DNA of 64,000 nucleotides from Pseudomonas sp. KU26590 (GCF_026153515.1 NZ_CP110644.1:3935501-3999500), one strand, 5' to 3'; positions 9,172 to 18,775 are shown, counted from the first letter of the stretch. Program-made: numbers and translations. Notes: a model not told the origin generated them from the letters alone.

Positions 9172-10625
9172 GGGGTTTCCTCGGCGAAGGAGCTGCGCAA
9201 AATGCGCTCCTCGCTCAATTCACTGCGCGGCATGTCGAGCACGGCCTGGCCGTCGCGGAAGACATACACGTGATCGCAATAGGTCAGCTCTTCAAGCTCG
9301 GTGGTGTACCAGATGAACGTGCGGCCGCGGGCGGCCTCTTCCATCAGGATCGAATACACCTCGCGCTTGGTGCCGACGTCGACGCCACGCATGGGGTCGT
9401 CCATCAGGATGATCTGGCTGTCGGACGCCAAGGCCCGGGCAAACAATGCTTTTTGCTGGTTGCCGCCGGACAGCGACAGGATCGGATTGCCCATGTCCGG
9501 GGTGCGGATGCTCATGCGCTTCATCCAGTCGTCGGCCATGGCCTGCTCGGCATCGGGGTTCAGCAGCAGGCCGCGCTTGAGCTGATTGAGCGAGCCGATG
9601 GTGATGTTTTCGCCGATGGACCACAGCGCAAACACGCCATCGGTCTGGCGGTCGCCGGCGACGAAACTGGCGCCGGTGCCGTGCTTGACGCAGTCGCGCA
9701 GCACCTGGGTCAGTAATTGGCTCTGGCCGTGCCCGGCCAGCCCGGACAGGCCGACGATCTCCCCGGCAAACGCCTGCACGGAGCGGCCATCGGCCTGCCG
9801 CGCCGGGCGCTGTTGCACCCGCGGGCTGCCCTGCTCACGCCGAGAGGCGAAATCCTGTGTAGCCTGCTGCTGTTCGCGCGCCGTGCCGCCCATGACGTCC
9901 ACCAGCGAATCATGGGTGAAGTCCCGTGCCGAACGGGTTTCGACGATTCTGCCGTCACGCATCACCGCGATGCGGTCACAGGTGCCGAGCATTTCGCCGA
10001 GGATGTGGCTGATCAGCACGATGCTGCCGCCGCCCTCGACGAACCGTCGCACATGGCGCAAGAGCTGTTCGGCGACTCGCGCGTCAAGGGATGAAGTGGG
10101 CTCGTCGAGGATGATCAGGTCGAGGCGCTCGTCGACGTTGATGAACGCCCGGGCGATCTCCACCATCTGCCGCTTGCCGATGGACAGGTCAGCGACGATG
10201 TCATCGGCTTGGATGCCATGGTCGGGGAAAATCTGCTCCAGCATGGCTTCGATCAGCGCACCGGCCTTACGCCGCCAGCCAAAGCCACGCAGGGCCGGTG
10301 ACATCAGCCGGGTGTTCTCTGCCACGTTGAGGTTCGGGCACAGCGACAGCTCCTGAAACACACAGCGAATGCCGTGCTGCCGCGCCACGTGCACCGAATA
10401 GCCTTCGCGCAGGTCGCGGCCTTCGATCAACAACTGGCCGCAGTCGGCGGCCAGGGTGCCGGCGAGCACTTGCATCAGGGTCGATTTGCCCGCGCCGTTG
10501 TGGCCGATCAGGCCCAGGCACTCGCCGGCGCGCACACTCAGGTCGACGTCACTCAGGGCGCGCACGGCGCCGAACGATTTGCCGGCGCCGGCGAAGGCCA
10601 CCCGCACAGGTCCATTTGCGTTCAT
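9168..10625 (-). CDS. Sugar ABC transporter ATP-binding protein (two ABC modules)
   Basis: Cytoplasmic ATPase of 485 residues, the CUT2-type fused double nucleotide-binding domain. The first module has Walker [10 protein letters not shown], a variant signature [14 protein letters not shown] and Walker [13 protein letters not shown]. The second has a degenerate P-loop ([14 protein letters not shown]), an intact signature [15 protein letters not shown] and Walker B-like [12 protein letters not shown]. This asymmetry is normal for RbsA/XylG relatives. The gene follows the binding-protein gene after a 59-nt gap containing a hairpin and overlaps the permease gene. Confidence 0.92.
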   Translation of the reverse strand: MNANGPVRVAFAGAGKSFGAVRALSDVDLSVRAGECLGLIGHNGAGKSTLMQVLAGTLAADCGQLLIEGRDLREGYSVHVARQHGIRCVFQELSLCPNLNVAENTRLMSPALRGFGWRRKAGALIEAMLEQIFPDHGIQADDIVADLSIGKRQMVEIARAFINVDERLDLIILDEPTSSLDARVAEQLLRHVRRFVEGGGSIVLISHILGEMLGTCDRIAVMRDGRIVETRSARDFTHDSLVDVMGGTAREQQQATQDFASRREQGSPRVQQRPARQADGRSVQAFAGEIVGLSGLAGHGQSQLLTQVLRDCVKHGTGASFVAGDRQTDGVFALWSIGENITIGSLNQLKRGLLLNPDAEQAMADDWMKRMSIRTPDMGNPILSLSGGNQQKALFARALASDSQIILMDDPMRGVDVGTKREVYSILMEEAARGRTFIWYTTELEELTYCDHVYVFRDGQAVLDMPRSELSEERILRSSFAEETP

Positions 10626-10640
10626 GGTCGGAATTCCTTG

Positions 10641-10665
10641 GCGGGCCGCTGGCAGCGCGGCCCGC
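10641..10665 (-). terminator. Intra-operon hairpin after the binding-protein gene
   Basis: A 9-bp perfect GC stem (GCGGGCCGC at 10641-10649, complement at 10657-10665) with a 7-nt loop lies between the binding-protein gene and the ATPase gene. There is no strong T tract. Such hairpins often keep binding-protein mRNA more abundant than the mRNA for the membrane components, by partial termination or by protecting the 3' end. Confidence 0.5.
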
Positions 10666-10684
10666 GATGCTCACAGGGAGAAGC

Positions 10685-11725
10685 TCACAGGGAAGCGGCG
10701 GGCTTGAGCTTGGCGACGTCGTCGACGCTGTAGGTCTCGCTGACGATCCCGCCCTTTGGCAGGTCCTTCAGGCTGGCGTCGAGGGTCTGCTGGGTGACGG
10801 TGACCGCAGGCGACAACAGGTCATGGGGCATCTGCTTGCCGTCGAGCAACTGCTGCGCGACATAGAACGCCAGGCTGGAAATGCTCGGTCCGCTGCTGAT
10901 CGAGAAGCTCTGATAGCCCTGGGTGTCGCTTTGCTTTTTCCACCAGCTCAGCTCTTCTTCGCGGTTACCGAAGATGATCGACGGCAACGGACGCCCTGCC
11001 GCGACAAAGGCCTGGGCAATGCCGACGCCTTCACCGCCCTGGGTCACCACCGCGTCAACTTTCGGCAGGCTCGGCAGCACGCCGGAAACGGCTTTCTGCG
11101 CCACGGTCGGTGACCAGTTGCCGTTCACTTCGCCGACCACTTTCAGGTTCGGGTGTTTCTGCGCGCCGGCGGTGATGCCGGAGTGAATGCGCTCGTCCAC
11201 CGACACGCCGGCCAGCCCGCGCACTTCCAGCACATTGCCGCCCTTGGGGAAGCGCTCGGAGAGGTAGTCCATCTGCTCGATGCCGGTCTGCTTGAAGTCC
11301 ATGGAGATGCGGTAGGCGCAGGGTTCGGAGACGGTGCCGTCGAAGGAGACGACGATGATGCCGGCGTCGCAGGCCTGCTTCACCGCGCCATTGAGCGCCG
11401 TCGGCGACGAGGCATTGATGACGATGGCGTCATAGCCCTGAAGGATCAGGTTCTGGATTTGCGCCGCTTGCTCGGTGGCCTGGTTTTCCGCCGTGGTGAA
11501 GCTGTCAGCCGACGCGATCAGGCCATCCTTGACGGCTTTGTCGGTGGTCTGCTGCCAGCTGGCGAGCATCAGCTGGCGCCAGGAGTTGCCGGCGTAATTG
11601 TTGGAGAGCGCGATCTTCTTGTCGGCCGTATCGGCGTGGGCAGCGACGGGCAGAGCCATCAGGGGCGCCACCGCCAGGGCGGCACAGAGCAACGAACGGC
11701 GTAGCGGATGAAGACGACTTTTCAT
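10685..11725 (-). CDS. Periplasmic sugar-binding protein of an ABC transporter
   Basis: Protein of 346 residues beginning with a clear Sec signal (residues 1 to about 30, ending PVAAHAD). The mature part has the two-lobed LacI/RbsB fold pattern: IALSNNYAGNSW near the start, QIQNLILQGYDAIVINASSP, GIIVVSFDG, and GEGVGIAQAF in the second lobe. It delivers substrate to the two permeases encoded downstream. First gene of the operon, divergent from the histidine kinase gene across about 245 nt. The frame is open further upstream, but the ATG at 11725 is the one that gives a signal peptide. The ligand is not identified. Confidence 0.92.
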   Translation of the reverse strand: MKSRLHPLRRSLLCAALAVAPLMALPVAAHADTADKKIALSNNYAGNSWRQLMLASWQQTTDKAVKDGLIASADSFTTAENQATEQAAQIQNLILQGYDAIVINASSPTALNGAVKQACDAGIIVVSFDGTVSEPCAYRISMDFKQTGIEQMDYLSERFPKGGNVLEVRGLAGVSVDERIHSGITAGAQKHPNLKVVGEVNGNWSPTVAQKAVSGVLPSLPKVDAVVTQGGEGVGIAQAFVAAGRPLPSIIFGNREEELSWWKKQSDTQGYQSFSISSGPSISSLAFYVAQQLLDGKQMPHDLLSPAVTVTQQTLDASLKDLPKGGIVSETYSVDDVAKLKPAASL

Positions 11726-11970
11726 AGTTGAACCCTTGTTATTTTTATGGGGGCTGCAGGGTGGCCGACGGCGTCGGTCGCACCTTATTACGAACAGTAC
11801 GCGGCGAGTCTGCACTGGCCGGTGCGGAGCGTCAGTGGTCAATCGTGCAGACCTGATGCGGGATCCCGCAACCGACCTGCAGGATCCTGCGTTCTTTTTA
11901 GCCCACAGGGGCCATACTGTCCCGGCTGCCCTCTCGTTTGATTCCAAAAAATAAAAACAGGTTGGAGCCC

Positions 11971-13269
11971 ATGGCACAGCGACCGCACACCCTTGCCGAA
12001 GACGTGCTGCATCATTTTCTCGGTATTTCCCGCGCCCTCGCCGGTCAGCTGGATTTCCAGTCGATGATCGACGCCGTCTCCCGGGAAATCAGCCCGATCC
12101 TGCCCCACGACCACCTCGACGTGTGCCTGTTTATCCTCGACGGCCGCGAGCACATCACCTACGAAAGCGGCGTCCACACGCTGTGGGGCGACGTGGCCCA
12201 GCCGATGCCAGTGCACACCAGCCCCATTCGCGCCGTGCTGTTGGGCGAGCAGGCGTTTCTGCTGACCCACGACGCCATGAACGACGCGCGCTTTGCCTTC
12301 CCCGGCGCCGTCAACCACCCGATTTTCGACGCCCGCTTGCGCAGCCGCCTGCACGTGCCCTTGCGCGCGCGCGGTGAAATCATCGGTGCCCTGAGCTGCT
12401 CGAAACACGCCGAGCATTTCTACACCCTCGATGACGTGCGCCACACCCAGCACGTCGCCGATCTCCTCGCCTCTTACGTGTACGCCCTGCGCCAGACCGA
12501 ACAGGCCAAGCAGTTGGCAATCGCCGAAGCCCAAGTGCGTGCGCGGGAGGAAGGCCTGCGTCAGGGTGCGCTGCGCCTGACCGAGGAGCTGGAGCGCGAA
12601 CGTCAGCGGGTCGGCATGGACTTGCATGACCAGACCCTCGCCGACATGACCCGCCTGCACCGGCGCATCGCCCGCCTGCAAACCCTGCCCAGCGTGCCGG
12701 GCGAGGATTTGCGCGGCATCGCACGCTCACTCAAGGACAGCATGCAGGAGCTGCGGCAACTGATCGACGCGGTAAAGCCGACCGTGCTGCAGTTGTTCGG
12801 CTTTGAAGAAGGCGTCGAAGACCTGTTGCGGCGCAGCGTACGCGACAGCGGCCTGAGCATCGAAACGCGCCTGCAGGACAGCACCGACGGCATGGGCGAC
12901 CGCTTGCCGGAGTCGGTGAAAGTCGCGGTGTTCCGCATCATTCAGGAAGCGGTGAACAACGCGATCAAGCACGCGATGCCGGACAGCATTGTCATCCACA
13001 TCAGCCACACAGGCGGCGTGTTGCAACTGACCATCGACGATGACGGCATTGGGTTGGACGTGGGCCACCGGCTCAACAGCGGCGGCATTCAGAACATGCA
13101 GGTGCGCGCGCAACTGATGGCGGCACAGTTGTTTATCGAACGCGGGCCCCATGAGCGAGGCACGCGGGTCAGGGTGTGTCTGCCGCTGGCTGCCCTCGCC
13201 CTTGTCGATGAGGCGGCAGCTGTTTCCGGGCCTGCGGTGTTAACGGAGGTGCCATGCAAGTCCTGCTGA
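11971..13269 (+). CDS. GAF-domain histidine kinase, NarX/LytS-like HisKA_3 type
   Basis: Soluble sensor kinase of 432 residues. A GAF domain covers about residues 15-175. A coiled stretch leads to a HisKA_3 box whose phosphorylated His lies in GMDLHDQTLADM. The ATPase domain has the N box in IIQEAVNNAIKHA and the G box in IDDDGIGL. The ATG at 11971 follows TTGGAG at the right distance; an upstream in-frame ATG at 11938 lacks one. It overlaps the response-regulator gene by 16 nt. Being divergent from the sugar importer, the pair is a plausible regulator of that operon, but this is inference from position. Confidence 0.9.
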   Translation: MAQRPHTLAEDVLHHFLGISRALAGQLDFQSMIDAVSREISPILPHDHLDVCLFILDGREHITYESGVHTLWGDVAQPMPVHTSPIRAVLLGEQAFLLTHDAMNDARFAFPGAVNHPIFDARLRSRLHVPLRARGEIIGALSCSKHAEHFYTLDDVRHTQHVADLLASYVYALRQTEQAKQLAIAEAQVRAREEGLRQGALRLTEELERERQRVGMDLHDQTLADMTRLHRRIARLQTLPSVPGEDLRGIARSLKDSMQELRQLIDAVKPTVLQLFGFEEGVEDLLRRSVRDSGLSIETRLQDSTDGMGDRLPESVKVAVFRIIQEAVNNAIKHAMPDSIVIHISHTGGVLQLTIDDDGIGLDVGHRLNSGGIQNMQVRAQLMAAQLFIERGPHERGTRVRVCLPLAALALVDEAAAVSGPAVLTEVPCKSC

Positions 13270-14000
13270 TTGAAGACGACCCGGTGCATCGGGCGTTCCT
13301 GCGTGAAGTGATCGAAGTGGCGCTGCCGGAATGCACGCGCTTGCTGGAGGCTGAAGACGGTCAGATCGGCGAGCGGTTGTTCAGCGAGAGCCCGGTGGAT
13401 GCGGTGGTGATGGACCTGCAGATGCCCTGCCGCACTGGCGTCGAAGCGGCCAAAACCATTTGGCGACAGCAGCCGGATACGTCGATTCTGTTCTGGTCCA
13501 ATTACTCGGACGAGGCCTACGTGCGGGGCATCGCGCGGATCGTGCCCCAGGGCGCGGCCTACGGTTACATCCTCAAGACGGCCTCGGAGGAGCGATTGCG
13601 TCTGGCATTGCGGGGGCTGTTCATCGAGCAGCAGTGCGTGATCGACCGGGAGATTCGCGGCGTGCAGCTGAAAGCCCACGATCAGTTGTCCGGGCTCAGT
13701 GATGGCGAATACGAAGTGCTGCAGGACATCGCCCTCGGCCTGACCGACCGCACCATCGCCACCCGCCGCAACCTGTCGCTGCGCAGCGTGCAGAACCGGC
13801 TGCAGCAGCTTTATGAAAAGCTCGGTGTCTACCAGCCCGATGCGGCTGGCGAGCGCAGCACCGCCTTCAACCTCCGCGCCCGCGCCGTCAACATCGCCCT
13901 GCTCCGCCGCCTGCTCAACCGCACCGCGCTGGAACAGGCAGAGGCCGAACTGCAACTGTGGCTGAAAAACCCCGGGCGGCAACTGTTTAGGGGGGACTGA
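13254..14000 (+). CDS. Response regulator with receiver and LuxR-like output domain
   Basis: Protein of 248 residues. The receiver domain (about 1-120) begins MQVLLIEDD and has the phosphoacceptor Asp in VVMDLQMP and the Lys of YILKTAS. The output region (about 140-205, LSDGEYEVLQDIALGLTDRT, then RSVQNRLQQLYEKLGV) has the helix-turn-helix spacing of LuxR/NarL regulators. About 40 further residues follow the HTH, more than usual for NarL types. It is the partner of the kinase gene it overlaps. Confidence 0.9.
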   Translation: MQVLLIEDDPVHRAFLREVIEVALPECTRLLEAEDGQIGERLFSESPVDAVVMDLQMPCRTGVEAAKTIWRQQPDTSILFWSNYSDEAYVRGIARIVPQGAAYGYILKTASEERLRLALRGLFIEQQCVIDREIRGVQLKAHDQLSGLSDGEYEVLQDIALGLTDRTIATRRNLSLRSVQNRLQQLYEKLGVYQPDAAGERSTAFNLRARAVNIALLRRLLNRTALEQAEAELQLWLKNPGRQLFRGD

Positions 14001-14027
14001 GGGAAGATCAAGATCAAGAGCGTCGGC

Positions 14028-14895
14028 CTAAGGGCCTCGGTTTCGCCTTCGGCGAGTTACTTGGAAAAGCACCCCAAGTAACCAAGGGTGCTTGCTCCTG
14101 GCTTGGCTCCTCCTGCGTCGGAGTACCCTCACTCCGGTCTCGCTCCGTGGGCCCGCCGCCATCCGCCATCCATGGCGGGGGGCGGCTCTCGCGGCATCCA
14201 TGCCGCTCGGCCCACTGCGCGTCGTCTGCGTTCGGCCTGCACCCAAGTCGCGTTTTGCGGTGACTGGACTTTTTGTGTACGAAGATCAAAAGCAGATCAA
14301 AGGCTTCCCGGCTGAAGCCGCCCACTAAAAGCACCGCGTACACTGTGGGACCGGCTTCAGCCGGGAAGCTTTGGTGATCGTTCCCACGCTCCGCGTGGGA
14401 ATGCATCCTGTGACGCTCCGCGTCACCTCCTCAGGCCTGAATGCGCGTCGTCTTAGGGACGCGGAGCTTCCGGGGCTGCGTTACCACGCGGAGCGGGGGA
14501 ACGATCATGTCGGCGCATGAGCTGGCCTCTTCCCGGCTAAAGCCGGTCCCACTGAAAAACGCATGCATCCAGCGGGATGGGCGCCGACTGTAGGACCGGC
14601 TTTAGCCGGGAAGCCTTTGATCTGTACTTGATCTTGATCTTCATACACATAACGTTCAGACGCCACCAATCGCGACTTGGGCGCTGGCCGAACGTAGAAG
14701 ACGCGCAGTGGGTCGAGCCGCATGGATGCGGCGAGAGCGCCGTCAGGACATGGATGTCCGTTCGGCGCGGGCCCACGGAGCGTCGTCGGAGTGAGGGTAT
14801 TCCGACGTAGGAGGAACCAAGCCAGGAGCAAGCACCCTTGGTTACTTGGGGTGCTTTTCCAAGTAACTCGCCGAAGGCGAAACAGTCTGCCCCCA
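14028..14895. repeat. Large nested inverted repeat (about 870 bp) with REP elements inside
   Basis: The left arm (about 14028-14310) and right arm (about 14600-14895) are imperfect inverted copies of each other. Both contain the CACCCCAAGTAACCAAGGG block (left) or its complement (right), a Cys-free low-complexity GC block, and an end resembling GATCAAAGGCTTCCCGGC. Inside lie REP ends GTGGGACCGGCTTCAGCC (about 14346) and its inverse (about 14533), and inside those a pair of CCACGCTCCGCGTGG palindromes. No gene can be supported; open frames here read repeat sequence. The whole space between the response regulator and the M4 protease is this element. Confidence 0.8.
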
Positions 14896-15002
14896 GGCAG
14901 ACGCTTTTGACCCCGGGGAACACGACAGCATCCCCGCTTGTCGATTAAAGCGAGACCGCGACGCGTCGCTTAATCGAACGATGCCACCCAGGAGCATTGC
15001 CC

Positions 15003-16067
15003 ATGTGCAGGAACCACACGCGTAACCCCATTCTCTGCCTGATCCCCCCGTATCTGCTCGATCAGATCGCCCGCAACGGCAACAAGGCCCAGCGCGACGC
15101 GGCACTGCGCACGCGGGCCAAGGACAACACCTTTCGCTCCCTGCGCCTCAGCGCGCAACCCGACCGGCGCCTCGTGCACCTGGCCGCCGCGCCACTCACC
15201 GGCAAACGCCGTTCGATCTACACCGCCGACGGCGGCGAAACCCTGCCCGGTACGCTGGTGCGCGGCGAAGGCCAACCGGTCAGCGGCGATGTGGCCGTCG
15301 ACGAAGCCTACGACGGCCTGGGCGCCACCTTCGATTTCTTCTTCGACGTCTTCGACCGCAACTCCATCGACGACGCCGGCATGGCCCTCGACGCCACCGT
15401 GCACTTCGGCAAGGACTACAACAACGCCTTCTGGAACTCCGCGCAGATGGTCTTCGGCGACGGCGACCAGTCGCTGTTCAACCGCTTCACCATCGCCCTG
15501 GACGTGATCGGCCACGAACTGGCCCACGGCGTCACCGAAGACGAAGCCGGCCTCGTCTACTTCAACCAGGCCGGCGCGCTGAACGAATCCATGTCTGACG
15601 TGTTCGGCTCGCTGATCAAGCAGTACGCCCTGAAACAAACCGCCGAGCAGGCAAGCTGGCTGATCGGTGAAGGCCTGTTTACCGACCAGATCACCGGCAG
15701 TGCCCTGCGCTCGATGAAAGCCCCTGGTACCGCTTTCGATGACAAAGTGCTGGGCAAGGACCCGCAACCCGGCCATATGGACGACTTCGTCCACACCTAC
15801 GATGACAACGGCGGCGTACACATCAACTCAGGCATCCCCAACCATGCGTTTTATCAAGTCGCCACGCGCATTGGCGGTCATGCTTGGGAAAAAGCCGGGC
15901 GCATCTGGTACGACGCGCTGCGCGACTCACGTCTGCGCCCCAACGCAGGGTTCGTGCGCTTTGCGCGGATCACCCACGATGTGGCCGGCCGGCTGTACGG
16001 TGTAGGCGAAGCAGCACAAATCGCGGTAAAAGAAGGCTGGGCGGCCGTGGGCATCGACGCGCAATGA
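15003..16067 (+). CDS. Protealysin-like M4 metallopeptidase
   Basis: Zinc endopeptidase of 354 residues, shorter than secreted thermolysin types and without a signal peptide. The short propeptide (first 50 or so residues) contains the protealysin-type PPYLLDQIARNGN motif. The zinc site is HELAHG, with the third ligand Glu in GALNESMSDVFG, and the substrate-binding region is GGVHINSGIPNHAFY. Relatives are made as cytoplasmic precursors that mature by removing the propeptide, and some act on cytoskeletal or host proteins. AGGAG precedes the ATG. The following gene encodes its likely inhibitor, 38 nt downstream. Confidence 0.93.
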   Translation: MCRNHTRNPILCLIPPYLLDQIARNGNKAQRDAALRTRAKDNTFRSLRLSAQPDRRLVHLAAAPLTGKRRSIYTADGGETLPGTLVRGEGQPVSGDVAVDEAYDGLGATFDFFFDVFDRNSIDDAGMALDATVHFGKDYNNAFWNSAQMVFGDGDQSLFNRFTIALDVIGHELAHGVTEDEAGLVYFNQAGALNESMSDVFGSLIKQYALKQTAEQASWLIGEGLFTDQITGSALRSMKAPGTAFDDKVLGKDPQPGHMDDFVHTYDDNGGVHINSGIPNHAFYQVATRIGGHAWEKAGRIWYDALRDSRLRPNAGFVRFARITHDVAGRLYGVGEAAQIAVKEGWAAVGIDAQ

Positions 16068-16105
16068 TCCGCCATGACGAGGAGCCACTACGAGGAACCA
16101 CGAAC

Positions 16106-16411
16106 ATGCGCATCTCATTCAGCGAAAGCGGCGGGGTCGCCTTTTTTCCCGGGCTGAACAAGCCCAACACCATTGAAGTGGACGCCCTGCCCGAGGGCGA
16201 CCAGAAGGAGCTGCGCCAGCTGGTCGCCGCGTCCGAATTCTTCGCCATGCCGGAAGGTCGGCGCCCGGCCCGTGCGCTGCGCGGCATGCAGCATTACACG
16301 CTGACCATCAGCGAAGGCGACCGGGAGCGCACGGTTTGCGTTCCTGCGCCAGTGGAGTCCGGGCCGTTGCAGGGGTTGATGCAGTGCGTCAGGCGCCACG
16401 TCTCCGGCTAG
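16106..16411 (+). CDS. Emfourin-like M4 protease inhibitor
   Basis: Protein of 101 residues with no signal peptide, 38 nt after the protealysin-like gene. The opening MRISFSESGGVAFFPGL, the central LPEGDQKELRQLV and the later YTLTISEGDRERTV match my recollection of emfourin, the slow-binding inhibitor encoded beside protealysin in Serratia. Co-location with an M4 protease lacking a signal peptide supports the same role: holding the enzyme inactive in the cytoplasm. The ATG at 16106 follows AGGAACC; longer frames upstream lie inside the protease gene. Confidence 0.82.
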   Translation: MRISFSESGGVAFFPGLNKPNTIEVDALPEGDQKELRQLVAASEFFAMPEGRRPARALRGMQHYTLTISEGDRERTVCVPAPVESGPLQGLMQCVRRHVSG

Positions 16412-16478
16412 TCCCATGACCGCGCGCGGAGCAAACCGCTATGCTTGGCGCCTTCACTCCCTGCGCTTCAGGAATCCC

Positions 16479-16562
16479 GTGTCCGAACTCCACTCGCCTC
16501 CTGCCGCTCAGGCCAACCCGATGCCCGGTACGCCCTCGCCGTTACAAGGTAATGATCGATGA
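16479..16562 (+). CDS. Possible 27-residue leader peptide before the photolyase gene
   Basis: A GTG preceded by CAGGAA opens a 27-codon frame that ends in TGA overlapping the photolyase ATG by 4 nt (ATGA at 16559-16562). The peptide is rich in Pro and Ser and has no recognisable domain. The overlap is the classical geometry for translational coupling, but one such overlap can occur by chance. No homologue is known to me. Confidence 0.25.
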   Translation: MSELHSPPAAQANPMPGTPSPLQGNDR

Positions 16563-18097
16563 TGCCTGTTCGCCGTCTGTGCCTGGTCCTCGGCGACCAG
16601 TTGTCCTTCGACCTGGCTTGCCTCGCTGAACTCGACCCTGAGCGCGACGCCGTGCTGATGGTCGAGGTCATGGAAGAAGCCACCCATGTCCCCCATCACC
16701 CGCAGAAAATCGCCCTGATCTTCAGCGCCATGCGCCATTTCGCTCAGGCATTGCAGGCGCGCGGCATCATCGTCCAATACGTGACGCTGGACGACCCACT
16801 GAACAGCGGCTCGGTGCCCACCGAACTGCAGCGCTGGCACGCCTCGTTTCAGGCCGAAGAAGTCCACGCCACCGAGTGCGGTGACTGGCGTCTGGAGCAC
16901 TCCATCAGGGAGTGCGGCCTGCCGCTGGTGTGGCACAGCGACACGCGCTTTCTGTGTTCCCGCGAGGAATTCGCCACGTGGGCCAGCGGCAAGGTTCAGC
17001 TGCGGATGGAATTCTTCTACCGCGAGATGCGCCGCAAGCAACGGCTGCTGCTCAACAGCGACGGCACGCCAGTGGGCGGTGCGTGGAACTTCGACGCCGA
17101 AAACCGCAAGGCGCTGCCCAAGAAGGTCTCGGCGCCCTACCCCGCGCGTTTCGCCCCGGACGCCATCACCCGCGAGGTGCTTGAGCGGGTGCGTGAGCGA
17201 TTTTCAGGTCACTACGGCTCGCTGGACGATTTCGACTACCCGGTGACCCACGCCGACGCCCAGGCGCTGTGGCAGTACTTTCTCGATTACGGGCTGGCGG
17301 CCTTCGGCGACTACCAGGACGCCATGGCCATCGACGAGCCGTACCTCTTCCACGCGCGCATCAGCGCGGCGCTGAACATCGGCTTGCTCGACCTGCGCCA
17401 ACTGTGCAACGACGTGGAGTCGGCGTACTGGTCCGGCGGTGTCGCGCTGAACGCGGCGGAGGGATTCATCCGCCAGCTGATCGGCTGGCGGGAATACGTG
17501 CGCGGCGTCTACTGGCTGAAGATGCCGGACTACGCCGACGGCAACGCATTCGGCAACACCCGCGCGCTGCCGGAATTCTACTGGACCGGCCAGACGAAGA
17601 TGAACTGCATGAGCCAGGCCATCGGCCAGAGCCTTGAACACGCTTACGCTCATCACATTCAACGGCTGATGGTCACCGGCAACTTCGCCCTGCTGGCCGG
17701 CATCGCGCCGAGGCAGATCTGCGAGTGGTACCTGGCGATCTACATGGACGCCTTCGACTGGGTCGAGCTGCCCAACACCCTGGGCATGGTCATGCACGCG
17801 GACGGCGGCTACCTCGGTTCCAAACCCTATTGCGCCAGCGGCCAGTACATCAAGCGCATGTCCAACTACTGCGGCAGCTGCGCGTACAAGGTCAAGGAAA
17901 GCACGACGGAGGACGCCTGCCCGTTCAATTCCCTGTACTGGCATTTCGTGATGCGCCACAGCAACCTGCTGCGCGCCAATCAGCGCATGGGCATGGTCTA
18001 CAAGAATCTTGAGCGGATGACCGAAGCGAAACAGGATGCGCTGTGGCAGAGGGGCGAGTCGCTGCTGGGCAAACTCGACGCCGGAGAGGCGATTTGA
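16559..18097 (+). CDS. Cryptochrome/photolyase family protein, FeS-containing (6-4) photolyase type
   Basis: Protein of 512 residues related to the bacterial PhrB / FeS-BCP branch, which repairs (6-4) photoproducts in DNA using FAD and blue light. The N-terminal Rossmann-like domain begins [11 protein letters not shown], the typical opening of this branch. The C-terminal FAD domain has [10 protein letters not shown] and the Trp-rich [14 protein letters not shown]. Four cysteines in the expected places for the [4Fe-4S] cluster are visible: KMNCM, CGSC (two) and DACPFN. The stop codon overlaps the start of the DUF2256 gene. ATG at 16559 or 16562 are both possible; AAGGT lies about 8 nt before the first. 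Confidence 0.92.
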   Translation: MMPVRRLCLVLGDQLSFDLACLAELDPERDAVLMVEVMEEATHVPHHPQKIALIFSAMRHFAQALQARGIIVQYVTLDDPLNSGSVPTELQRWHASFQAEEVHATECGDWRLEHSIRECGLPLVWHSDTRFLCSREEFATWASGKVQLRMEFFYREMRRKQRLLLNSDGTPVGGAWNFDAENRKALPKKVSAPYPARFAPDAITREVLERVRERFSGHYGSLDDFDYPVTHADAQALWQYFLDYGLAAFGDYQDAMAIDEPYLFHARISAALNIGLLDLRQLCNDVESAYWSGGVALNAAEGFIRQLIGWREYVRGVYWLKMPDYADGNAFGNTRALPEFYWTGQTKMNCMSQAIGQSLEHAYAHHIQRLMVTGNFALLAGIAPRQICEWYLAIYMDAFDWVELPNTLGMVMHADGGYLGSKPYCASGQYIKRMSNYCGSCAYKVKESTTEDACPFNSLYWHFVMRHSNLLRANQRMGMVYKNLERMTEAKQDALWQRGESLLGKLDAGEAI

Positions 18098-18234
18098 AGA
18101 AGAGCGAGCTGCCGGTCAAAACCTGCGTGGTCTGCGGACTGCCCTTCACCTGGCGAAAAAAATGGGCGCGCTGCTGGGATGAGGTGCGTTACTGCTCGGA
18201 GCGTTGCCGGCGGGGCAAGCACTCCGAGCAGTGA
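18094..18234 (+). CDS. DUF2256 zinc-ribbon-like peptide
   Basis: Tiny protein of 46 residues starting at a TTG that overlaps the photolyase stop as TTGA. It has the DUF2256 signature [14 protein letters not shown] followed by YCSERCR, giving two Cys pairs that should bind one zinc. DUF2256 genes are frequently found next to photolyase/cryptochrome-like genes, and here translation should be coupled. Function unknown; a helper role for the neighbouring photolyase is only a guess. Confidence 0.85.
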   Translation: MKKSELPVKTCVVCGLPFTWRKKWARCWDEVRYCSERCRRGKHSEQ

Positions 18235-18263
18235 AAGGTGGCACAGTCGCCTGCCCGGTTCGA

Positions 18264-18485
18264 TCAATAAACCTGCGCGCGACTGGCCCTGCCGATCAGT
18301 CTGATCAGTAACTGCTGCTTGGGACCTGCCGAGGTCTCGCGCGCCACCTTGATCAAATACTCCTGGGGTATGAGCCCGCCTGCCTCGGCCAGCGCCTCAT
18401 AAATGGCAAACAGCCGCGAATCAATATTCGTCTCCCCGGCGCATTCGATCAGATAGGCAATTCCTGGATGGGTTTGGTCGTTCAC
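18264..18485 (-). CDS. Small hypothetical protein
   Basis: Protein of 73 residues, mostly helical in appearance (LIECAGETNIDSRLFAIYEA, then LLIRLIGRASRAQVY). No signal peptide, membrane helix or known motif. The GTG at 18485 is chosen because a perfect AGGAGG lies 7 nt upstream; an ATG 18 nt further upstream overlaps that ribosome site. The strong ribosome site and the clean spacing argue that it is real. Function not recognised. Confidence 0.7.
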   Translation of the reverse strand: MNDQTHPGIAYLIECAGETNIDSRLFAIYEALAEAGGLIPQEYLIKVARETSAGPKQQLLIRLIGRASRAQVY

Positions 18486-18775
18486 TGTGGATCCTCCTTG
18501 CATGGCAGTTACTTCAAAGGAGGGGTGCGCACTGCGGGAGTTCCCACTTTCTAAACAGGCCCCATCCGAACGGTGGTCCTGCCCTGCCGTCGATGCTGAA
18601 TATCAGTTTTCGCTTGCCAAAAACCGGTTACGCCCTTAAACAGACCCTGCCGTCTCAGCGCCCGCGACCACTTGCCATGCCCCTGGTGCCCTTTGCTTCC
18701 ACGCAACCCGGCGTGGCGGCGGGCCTGCTGAACCGCCACACCACCTGCAAATCATGGAGACGCCAGGTAAACCCG

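Noticed and set aside
14088..14910. Several 70-130 codon frames on both strands between the response regulator and the M4 protease
   Set aside because: All read through the nested inverted repeat; the mirror-image peptides on the two strands show they are repeat artefacts.
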